From Deltaproteobacteria bacterium UBA2385 (GTDB lineage: Bacteria > Myxococcota_A > UBA796 > UBA2385), in NCBI GenBank assembly GCA_002343455.1, contig DDSR01000330.1, forward strand, positions 1-5,016: DNA of 5,016 nucleotides, read 5' to 3'. How positions within the stretch are numbered: the first letter of the stretch is position 1; the number at the start of each line of letters is the position of its first letter. Positions 1 to 5,016 of this stretch are shown one piece after another. Position numbers and translations under genes: made by a program. A model generated the notes under the pieces. The model made no database searches. It was not told the origin of the DNA and was given only the letters and a program-made list of their open reading frames with translations.

Positions 1-22
1 ATGGGTAACTATCCAGAAACAG

Positions 23-59
23 CGGGGGGTGCTGGGGCCTCGCCGGCCCCCTCCCCCCG
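23..59. other. Strong GC hairpin (leader structure or imperfect terminator)
   Basis: A nested inverted repeat: outer arms CGGGGGG (23-29) and CCCCCCG (53-59), inner arms GGGGCC (34-39) and GGCCCC (45-50), loop TCGCC (40-44), and an internal bulge of TGCT on one side and CT on the other. The stem would be very stable as RNA. No T-run follows on either strand, so it is not a standard intrinsic terminator. It could end an upstream transcript, structure the mRNA leader of the first gene, or be chance in such GC-rich DNA. Confidence 0.35.
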
Positions 60-125
60 AGCGGCCTACCCTGCGCACCGGATGGCCGCTCGTCACCCCC
101 CCGGCTGTAGAGTTAGCCCGGACGA

Positions 126-135
126 GGGAGGTGAG
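126..135 (+). promoter_or_regulatory. Ribosome binding site fixing the start of the pseudokinase gene
   Basis: GGGAGGTGAG lies directly before the ATG at 136. The core GGAGG (127-131) sits 4 nt from the start codon, slightly close but a strong match to anti-16S rRNA. The in-frame ATGs further upstream (1 and 82) have no such site, which is why 136 is preferred as the start. Confidence 0.7.
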
Positions 136-2070
136 ATGGGAGGCGTCAGCCTCAAGCTGGTAGGACCCTGGCCCGCTTGGAACGACCAGGCGCAGCGGGG
201 GACCATGCACAGCATCGACGGCGACGAGCCTGCACAGGCCGTCCTCATCCTGCCGGTGCCCGACGAGCCCACCCTCCAGGCCGCCCAGCAGGAAGGTCGC
301 CGCCTGCTGGCCCTGCGCCACCCCCAGATCCTGCCGCTGGTCCGGGTGATGGCGGTCGCCGGCCAGCCCTGCACCATCCACCCCTTCGACGACCAGCTCA
401 GCCTGGAGCGCCTGCGTCGCGAGCTGAACGCCAGCGGACAGAGCCTGCCGCTGCGGGTGGTGCTGGACCTCGCGGTGGGGGTGGCCGACGCGCTGGGCAC
501 CGCCTGGAACGACGCTCCGGCGGGCGTGGTCGGCTCGATCCTCCACCCCGGCGTCTGGCCCGGCCTGCTGCTGCTCGACGCCAAGGGCGGGCTGCAGGTG
601 GCGGGCTTCCGCGCCCTGCCTCGCCCGGCCCTGCCCCCCACGCGCCCCGGTTACCTCGCGCCCGAGGGCCTCGTCGGCCCCGCGGCCCTGGCCTACGGCT
701 GCGGCGCCCTGCTGGTCGACCTGCTCGTCGGCGAGCCGCCGGCCCCCTCCTCGCTGGCCCCAGATCGGCAGGCGGCGCTGATCCGCCGCAGCCTGATCCG
801 GATCCTCTCCCGCCCCGGGGCCCGGGTCCCCGAGCGCCTGGTCGAGGTCATCCAGTCCTGCCTCGCGGTCGACCCGGCCGAGCGCCCCTCGCTGCCCCGG
901 CTCTCGATCCAGCTCTCGGCCCTGGCGACCGAGCAGCCCGGGCCGGGCCTGGCCGAGTGGTACCGGGCGGTCGTCGATCCGCTGCGGGAGCGGCTGGCCC
1001 GCTCGGCCCCCTCGCGCGAGGCCCCGCCGGTGCGCTTCACGCCGGCGCCCTTCCGCGACGCCGACCCCGGCCTCGCCCCGACGACCGAGGGCGGCACCGT
1101 CTCGCGGCGGGCCAGCGCCGACTCGGTGACCGAGCACCAGACCGAAGAGGTCACCGGCCGCCTGCAGGAGACCAACTCCGCGCAGACCGCCGCGATGGCC
1201 CCACGGCCCGAGCCTGCCACTGGCGTCGAGCAGCAGCAGCCCGAGCCCGCCACCGCCGAGGCCGTCGGCGCCATCGCCATCGGGGGCGATGTCCCGCTGC
1301 TGTCGGCCCCCCTCGACTCGGACGAGGTCGAGGCGTGGCGCCCCCGCAGCCGAGCGCCAATGCTGGCCGCCCTGGGGGCGCTGGCGCTGCTCGTCGGCGT
1401 CGGGGCCTGGCTGCGGCCTTGGGAGGACTCGTCGGCGGTCGTCGAAGAGGTCGCCTCGCCCACGCTTCCTGCCGCGCTGGAGCCGCTGGAGGTCGAAGAG
1501 CTCGGGGCGCCCCTGCCCGAGGAGGCGCCGCCCCAGCCGGAGCCGGTGCCTGAGGTGGTTGAGGCCCCAGAGCCTGCTCCCGAGCCTCCTGCTCCCGCAC
1601 CGGAGCCTGCGCCGGAGCCCGCTCCCATCGTCGCGGCCGCCGTCCGCCGGGCCCCCGAGCCCGAGGCCTCGCCCGCCCGGATCGCGCCTGCGCCGGCTTC
1701 GAGCACGCCAGCGCCGGCCCGGACTGTCCCCGAGCCCGCGCAGCCCGTCGATCCCGACAGCCCGCAACAGGTCGTCATCGTCGGCGGCGGCACCAGCACC
1801 CGCTCGACCCCGCCGCCGCCGCCCCCGGTGGCGCCACCGCCCTACACCCTCTCCTTCAGCGCCAGCAGCGCCGCGGTCGCCGGGATGGAGGTCTCCTGCC
1901 ACGGCGGGCGGGTCGGCTCGGGCATGTCGGTCACCATCACCGGCGCGCCGGCGGGCCCCTGCAAGGTCACGGGCACCACCCCGGACGGCGGTCGGCTCGT
2001 GGCCCTGGTGATCGCGCGCGAGGATCGCAGCTACCGCTGCTTCGAGGGCGGCGAGCGCAGCTGCCAGTAG
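136..2070 (+). CDS. Membrane-anchored Ser/Thr pseudokinase with Pro/Glu-rich linker and Cys-containing C-terminal domain
   Basis: The 644-aa product reads as a degenerate eukaryotic-type (Hanks) kinase domain at about residues 5-270. Recognisable landmarks are the alpha-C Glu (E53) followed by RHPQI (61-65), GYLAPE (172-177, the activation-segment APE), YGCGALLVDLL (187-197, alpha-F region) and DPAERPS (246-252) with the conserved Arg. The catalytic residues are gone: the beta-3 'AxK' is AVLIL (35-39), HRDxKxxN is HPGVWPGL (137-144), DFG is GFR (157-159), and there is no glycine-rich loop. Phosphotransfer is therefore unlikely, and a scaffolding or sensing role is inferred. A linker (about 270-400) leads to RPRSR and one membrane helix (about 408-426). 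The basic residues before it put the kinase-like part in the cytoplasm. Outside lies an acidic then PEP/PAP-rich spacer (about 430-570) and a final ~75-residue domain with cysteines 588, 609, 635 and 643. That domain resembles PEGA-like beta domains on myxobacterial kinases; this last assignment is tentative. It is the first gene of the apparent operon. Confidence 0.85.
   Translation: MGGVSLKLVGPWPAWNDQAQRGTMHSIDGDEPAQAVLILPVPDEPTLQAAQQEGRRLLALRHPQILPLVRVMAVAGQPCTIHPFDDQLSLERLRRELNASGQSLPLRVVLDLAVGVADALGTAWNDAPAGVVGSILHPGVWPGLLLLDAKGGLQVAGFRALPRPALPPTRPGYLAPEGLVGPAALAYGCGALLVDLLVGEPPAPSSLAPDRQAALIRRSLIRILSRPGARVPERLVEVIQSCLAVDPAERPSLPRLSIQLSALATEQPGPGLAEWYRAVVDPLRERLARSAPSREAPPVRFTPAPFRDADPGLAPTTEGGTVSRRASADSVTEHQTEEVTGRLQETNSAQTAAMAPRPEPATGVEQQQPEPATAEAVGAIAIGGDVPLLSAPLDSDEVEAWRPRSRAPMLAALGALALLVGVGAWLRPWEDSSAVVEEVASPTLPAALEPLEVEELGAPLPEEAPPQPEPVPEVVEAPEPAPEPPAPAPEPAPEPAPIVAAAVRRAPEPEASPARIAPAPASSTPAPARTVPEPAQPVDPDSPQQVVIVGGGTSTRSTPPPPPPVAPPPYTLSFSASSAAVAGMEVSCHGGRVGSGMSVTITGAPAGPCKVTGTTPDGGRLVALVIAREDRSYRCFEGGERSCQ
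1564..1626 (+). repeat. Pro-Glu-Pro-Ala repeat in the pseudokinase linker
   Basis: This encodes the densest part of the low-complexity spacer (residues 477-497), a run of PEP and PAP units such as PEPAPEP. It lies within a wider Pro/Glu/Ala-rich stretch that ends in six consecutive prolines (559-564). Such segments are stiff and extended, and in TonB-like proteins they reach across the periplasm. Here it follows the membrane helix and would hold the Cys-containing end domain away from the membrane. The spanning role is inferred. Confidence 0.7.
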
Positions 2071-2084
2071 CGTAGAATGCCGGG

Positions 2085-2921
2085 ATGAACGCCCGGCCTC
2101 CCCTCGACCTGTCCCAGGCTCCGCGCTGGGCGCAGCCCTGGCGGCCCTGGCTCTCTCCCTTGCCCGAGCGCAGCGTCCTGCTCTGCGCCGGCCTGGGTGG
2201 CCTCGCCCAGGACCTGCTCCCCGAGGCTCACCCCCGCGCCGAGCAGGTCGCCAGCGCCGCCGCCGGCCTCGCGCTGTTGACCAAGCTCGACGATCAGCAG
2301 ATCGACCGCCTGGACCTGCTGCCCGGTCGGCGCGTCTTCGAGGCCCGGCCGGCCGAGGTGCGGGCCGCGGCTGAGCGGATCCTGGCCCCCAGCCTCGCGG
2401 ACCTGCTCTCGGGCGAGGGCCAGACCTTCGCCGGCGCCCTCGGCCGCAGCCTGCGCGCCCTGGCCGACTCCGAGCGCCTCGATCAACTGCACGCCTTCCT
2501 CCAGGCGGGCTGGGATCTGCAGGCCCGGGCCCTGGCCGTCATGACACGGCCCCAGGGCGAGGCCGAGCCGGACGCCGTATGGGAGGCCACCGCCGAGGTC
2601 GGCACCACCTGGCTGCTCGGCGTCGCCCTGCCCGGCTGGCTGCCCCCCGAAGCCGGAGCCTTCCCCGACGAGGATGAGCTGCGCGCCCTGCGCGCCTGGG
2701 GCCTCGCCATCCAGGCCGCCGACGCGCTCTGCGACCACCCCCGCGACCGCGCCGACGGCCTGATCAGCACGATCGCCTCTGTCCACCGCGACCACGAGCA
2801 GCTCGCCGCGCTCAGGCCCGCCCGCGCCCTCCTCCCCCGCTGGCCGCGGCTGGAGCGGCGCTTCGCCTCTGTCCACGAGCTGCTCATCCAGCGCTGGAGG
2901 CAGCGATGTTCGGCCTGTTGA
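2085..2921 (+). CDS. Hypothetical protein, possible divergent class I isoprenoid-synthase fold
   Basis: A 278-aa, probably soluble, mostly helical protein with no signal peptide or membrane helix. I do not recognise it outright. Two Asp-rich motifs stand out. The first is LLTKLDDQQIDRL (64-76), which looks like the first Asp-rich helix of prenyl/terpenoid synthases and like the 'K-L-x-D-D-x-x-D' element I recall from DUF5685 proteins. The second is LAIQAADALCDHPRDRADG (207-225), spaced Q-x2-D-x3-D-x3-D, like the second Asp motif of prenyl-diphosphate and squalene/phytoene synthases. The ~135-residue separation also fits that fold. It could be a Mg-dependent isoprenoid enzyme or a non-catalytic relative; the substrate is unknown. 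The start at 2085 is 14 nt after the pseudokinase stop and has no clear Shine-Dalgarno sequence, suggesting re-initiation. Its 3' end overlaps the next gene by 16 nt, implying coupled translation and possibly partner proteins. Confidence 0.8.
   Translation: MNARPPLDLSQAPRWAQPWRPWLSPLPERSVLLCAGLGGLAQDLLPEAHPRAEQVASAAAGLALLTKLDDQQIDRLDLLPGRRVFEARPAEVRAAAERILAPSLADLLSGEGQTFAGALGRSLRALADSERLDQLHAFLQAGWDLQARALAVMTRPQGEAEPDAVWEATAEVGTTWLLGVALPGWLPPEAGAFPDEDELRALRAWGLAIQAADALCDHPRDRADGLISTIASVHRDHEQLAALRPARALLPRWPRLERRFASVHELLIQRWRQRCSAC
2896..2900 (+). promoter_or_regulatory. Ribosome binding site of the DUF5685-like gene
   Basis: GGAGG, 5 nt before the ATG at 2906, sits inside the coding end of the preceding gene. 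It supports the start 2906, which also gives the N-terminal MFG typical of DUF5685 proteins. Confidence 0.75.
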
Positions 2922-4264
2922 GGCCCGCGCGGCTGGAGGGGCCCGACCGCCTGCTGCACCGTCGACTGTACTGCGGGCTGTGCCAGTCCACCGGCCAGCA
3001 GCAGGGGCAGGCCTTGCGCGCGCTCCACAGCCACGACGCCGTCCTGATGGCCACCCTCGCCGAGGCCCTGGCCATCGAGGAGGCCCCCGCCTCGCGCACC
3101 CGCTGCCCCATGCTGCCCATCGTCCATCGCCCCACGGTCGACGGATCCTCGCCCGGCATGCGCTTCGCCTCGGCGCTGCAGATCCTGCTCGCCGACCAGT
3201 GGGCCGCCGATCGGGCCGTCGAGCGGCCCCTCTGGAGAGGCGCGCGCTGGCTGCTGAGCGGCGCCGTCGGCCGGGCCTGGGAGGAGATGAACCGCCTCGG
3301 CGTCGGCCTGCACGAGCTGCGCGGCTTCGAGGGCCGGCAGGAGAAGGCCGAGTCGCGGGCCCGGGCGGCGGCGGACCCCCTGAGCGTGGCCGCTGCCCCT
3401 ACCGTTCGGGCCCTGGGGCTCGGCTTCGCGGCGCTGGCCCAGCTGCCCGGCGGACAGTCCCAGGCCGCGCCGGCCTTGAAGGCGCTGGGAGAGGCGGTCG
3501 GGTTCTGCATCTACACCATCGACGCCCTCGACGACCTGCGCGAGGACGTGCAACGCGGCGACTTCAACCCGCTGGTGGGCGACGCCGACCACACCCGCAC
3601 ACGGGCGCGCTTGTTCGGGGCTTTGGATCGAGTTCAGGCCGTCTTGGAGGAGCTCCCCCTGCAGCGCCACCGCAGCCTGCTCGACGAGGTCCTGGTCCGC
3701 TCGCTGCGGGGCCGGGCCGAGCTCGCCATTCGCCGGGCCGAGCAGGCCGCCGATGCCCGAAGGCTGGCCTTCTGGGGGCTGCTCGGCGCCCGGCTCGCCG
3801 CGCTGTGGCTCTTCGTCGGCGCCCTGTTCAGCCTCGCCCGTCCCGCCCGGGCGGCGGGGGGCCCGCAGGCCTCGATGGGCTGCTCGCAGATGCCCAACTT
3901 GGCCGACAACGAGCCGGCCGAGGGCGCCTACCACCTCGACGACTGTCTCGGGGACTGGTTCTGCGGCCTGCCCAGGCGGGTGGGGGAGAGCGTCGGGGTC
4001 TGCTGGGAGGGGACGAAGCCGCACCTGCATGACTTGAAGCAGGTGTGGACCGACGGGCAGCACGGGCTCGGGGAGATCGCACGGGCGACCTGCTGGACCG
4101 AGCCGGGGCACGTCTTGCGCGACGGGGTCGGCATGGGCGTCGCGACGGTGACCTGCCCGCCGTCGACGGGGAGCTATTGCTACGGGCCGGAGTGCAATCC
4201 GGGCTTCTGTTCAGACTTCTGCACCTGTTGTTGCAGCGACGAAGGTGCCAGCTGTCAGGTGTAA
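2906..4264 (+). CDS. DUF5685-like protein fused to a membrane segment and a 14-cysteine extracytoplasmic tail
   Basis: The first ~285 of 452 residues fit my memory of the DUF5685 family (uncharacterised, about 280-300 aa). The N-terminus is MFG, followed by YCGLC (22-26, a CxxC) and RC (66-67), a possible third metal ligand. Helical stretches lead to IYTIDALDDLREDVQRGDFNP (202-222), a DxxDDxxxD motif followed by G-D/N-F/Y-N-P. That motif resembles the second Asp-rich motif of class I prenyl synthases. The region where a first Asp motif would fall reads LADQWAADRAVER (95-107), with only scattered Asp. A single hydrophobic segment follows (about 288-310), then RPARAAGG, which resembles a signal-peptidase AxA site. 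The remaining ~135 residues contain 14 cysteines (326, 347, 353, 366, 396, 417, 425, 430, 435, 439, 441-443, 450), nine of them in the last 34 residues. The tail is presumably outside and disulfide-bonded or metal-binding. No in-frame ATG or GTG near residues 255-315 suggests a separate gene, so the tail is fused. Function is unknown. Confidence 0.85.
   Translation: MFGLLRPARLEGPDRLLHRRLYCGLCQSTGQQQGQALRALHSHDAVLMATLAEALAIEEAPASRTRCPMLPIVHRPTVDGSSPGMRFASALQILLADQWAADRAVERPLWRGARWLLSGAVGRAWEEMNRLGVGLHELRGFEGRQEKAESRARAAADPLSVAAAPTVRALGLGFAALAQLPGGQSQAAPALKALGEAVGFCIYTIDALDDLREDVQRGDFNPLVGDADHTRTRARLFGALDRVQAVLEELPLQRHRSLLDEVLVRSLRGRAELAIRRAEQAADARRLAFWGLLGARLAALWLFVGALFSLARPARAAGGPQASMGCSQMPNLADNEPAEGAYHLDDCLGDWFCGLPRRVGESVGVCWEGTKPHLHDLKQVWTDGQHGLGEIARATCWTEPGHVLRDGVGMGVATVTCPPSTGSYCYGPECNPGFCSDFCTCCCSDEGASCQV
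4257..4261 (+). promoter_or_regulatory. Ribosome binding site of the APH-like kinase gene
   Basis: AGGTG, 6 nt before the ATG at 4268, overlaps the last codons of the preceding gene, whose stop is TAA 4262-4264. It supports the 4268 start and joint translation with the upstream gene. Confidence 0.6.
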
Positions 4265-4267
4265 ACC

Positions 4268-5016
4268 ATGAGACTACCTGCGGTCACCGAAGAGACCTGG
4301 CCCGCGTTCCGCGCGCGGGCGCTGCCCGTCTGGCAACCCGCCCTCGATGAGCTGCGGCTGCGCTGGGGCTTGAGCGGTGAATTCGAGCGGCTCCCCGGGG
4401 GTGAGGACAGCGCCGCGTTTGCGGTGGGTGAGTTGGTGGTCAAGCTCTCTCCGCCGGGATCGACTCGCTGGGTCGACAAAGAGGTACGTCTGCTCGGTCG
4501 GGTCGGCGGGCAACTGCCCGTGCCCGTGCCGCGGGTCGTCGAGCGCCATGACGAGGACGGGTGGATCGTGTTGTTGCTGACACGGATCCCCGGTGTCCTG
4601 GCCGAGACCGCCTGGCCCTCGCTGACGGAAGAGGAGCGAGAGGCCGTCCTCCGTGAGCTCGGCGGGATCATGCGGGCCTTCCGCGAGGTGCCCTCGGAGT
4701 CGGACGCGGGCGTGTTGCTTCATGGGGATCTCACGGGCGAGAACGTGCTGCTCGAAACGCGCGACGGCCGCTGGCGGGTGAGTGGAGTCCTCGACTTCGC
4801 CGGGTCCTTCGTGGGTGAGGCGGGCATGGAGATCGTCACGCCGGGCCTGTTCCTGGCGCGTGGGGTGCGGGGGAGGATCGCGGCGCTGGTGCAGGGGGCG
4901 GGGTTTGCGGAGAGCACCGTGGAGCAGCGGGTGGCCTGGCACCTGGGGCATCCGTTCTGTCAGCTGGAGCGGGATCTGGGGATGTGCGGGGCGGGGACGG
5001 TGGAGGAGATCTGGGG
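4268..5016 (+). CDS. Aminoglycoside-phosphotransferase (APH)-like small-molecule kinase, cut by the right edge
   Basis: Open to the window edge: 249 codons are visible and no stop is reached. By comparison with the family, probably only a few tens of residues are missing. The APH/choline-kinase fold is clear: an N-lobe with LVVKL (56-60; K59 the ATP-binding Lys), alpha-C Glu near E72, the hinge around LLLTRIPG (102-109), Brenner's motif LHGDLTGENVLL (151-162; catalytic D154, metal-binding N159) and VLDFAGSFVGE (174-184; metal-binding D176). All catalytic residues are present, unlike the kinase-like protein at the start of the operon. The sequence around HGDLTGEN and RWRVSGVLDF recalls a subgroup often auto-annotated as hygromycin-type phosphotransferase. 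Many APH-fold proteins act on metabolites rather than drugs, so I would not call it a resistance gene. It follows the DUF5685-like gene by 3 nt. Its codons are distinctly richer in GGG, GTG and CTG than those of the first two genes. Confidence 0.88.
   Translation, partial: MRLPAVTEETWPAFRARALPVWQPALDELRLRWGLSGEFERLPGGEDSAAFAVGELVVKLSPPGSTRWVDKEVRLLGRVGGQLPVPVPRVVERHDEDGWIVLLLTRIPGVLAETAWPSLTEEEREAVLRELGGIMRAFREVPSESDAGVLLHGDLTGENVLLETRDGRWRVSGVLDFAGSFVGEAGMEIVTPGLFLARGVRGRIAALVQGAGFAESTVEQRVAWHLGHPFCQLERDLGMCGAGTVEEIW

Larger units (their letters stand above)
1..135. other. Upstream non-coding region of the operon
   Basis: This stretch is open in the same frame as the first gene, but its translation (Pro/Ala/Gly-rich, no domain character) does not look like protein. 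The well-placed Shine-Dalgarno sequence lies just before the ATG at 136. It most likely holds the 5' leader and perhaps the end of an upstream intergenic space. It contains a GC-rich hairpin at 23-59. I see no convincing sigma-70 promoter; the AT-richest patch is TGTAGAGTTA at 106-115, with no matching -35 box. The promoter may lie upstream of the window. Confidence 0.5.

Noticed and set aside
106..115. TGTAGAGTTA as a -10 promoter element
   Set aside because: There is no recognisable -35 partner at the right spacing, and it lies only about 20 nt from the start codon, leaving almost no room for a leader with the ribosome binding site.
1..135. Extending the pseudokinase gene to the ATG at position 1
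   Set aside because: The extra 45 residues look non-coding, there is no visible ribosome binding site for it because it is at the window edge, and GGGAGGTGAG precisely precedes the ATG at 136.
177..1553. A 458-codon + strand frame overlapping the pseudokinase gene
   Set aside because: The translation is almost only Arg/Ala/Gly/Pro, typical of an out-of-frame reading of GC-rich coding DNA, and it lacks a ribosome binding site.
2483..4111. A 542-codon open frame on the - strand opposite the second and third genes
   Set aside because: Its translation is low-complexity (Gly/Ala/Arg/Pro/Gln-rich) with no domain pattern. The + strand frames here contain coherent motifs and Shine-Dalgarno sites. 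Long antisense frames are expected at this GC content.
4151..4261. Cys-rich tail as a RiPP or toxin precursor peptide
   Set aside because: It is in frame with a large upstream domain and a membrane segment, with no separate start codon or ribosome binding site. No modification enzyme is seen next to it.
4268..5016. Calling the APH-like gene an antibiotic-resistance determinant
   Set aside because: The fold is shared by many metabolic small-molecule kinases, and nothing around it (transposase, integron, other resistance genes) indicates a resistance context.
1..5016. tRNA, rRNA, CRISPR array, insertion sequence or attachment-site signatures
   Set aside because: I found no cloverleaf, regularly spaced direct repeats, transposase motifs or terminal inverted repeats. 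The only repeats are the coding Pro/Glu/Ala stretch and the 23-59 hairpin.

Overview
This is a very GC-rich window (roughly 70% or more by eye) that is almost entirely coding on the + strand. The organism is probably a high-GC bacterium of the Myxococcota or a related deltaproteobacterial-type lineage. The clue is a membrane-anchored Ser/Thr-kinase-like protein with a long Pro/Glu/Ala linker and a small extracytoplasmic Cys-containing domain, an architecture common in myxobacteria. This placement is an inference, since no taxonomic marker gene is present.

Layout: 1-135 is a short upstream region with a strong GC hairpin and a Shine-Dalgarno sequence. At 136-2070 is a 644-aa membrane-anchored pseudokinase that has lost the catalytic Lys, the HRD Asp and the DFG Asp. 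At 2085-2921 is a 278-aa soluble protein with two Asp-rich motifs that look like a very divergent class I prenyl/terpenoid-synthase fold. At 2906-4264 is a 452-aa protein whose first ~285 residues look like the DUF5685 family. It continues into one membrane segment and a 14-cysteine extracytoplasmic tail. From 4268 past the right edge runs an aminoglycoside-phosphotransferase-like (APH) kinase with an intact catalytic motif.

The four genes are separated by 14 nt, a 16-nt overlap and 3 nt, so they very probably form one transcription unit. The order is kinase-fold, isoprenoid-synthase-like, isoprenoid-synthase-like, kinase-fold. Two of the products are predicted to span the membrane once, with Cys-containing domains outside. 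A reasonable but unproven picture is a membrane-associated complex in which the pseudokinase is a scaffold or sensor, the two Asp-motif proteins form a pair, and the APH-like enzyme phosphorylates a small molecule. I do not recognise this as a described system. Strand composition flips from C-rich to strongly G-rich near 3,850-3,960, inside the DUF5685-like gene, which may mark a fusion or recombination boundary.
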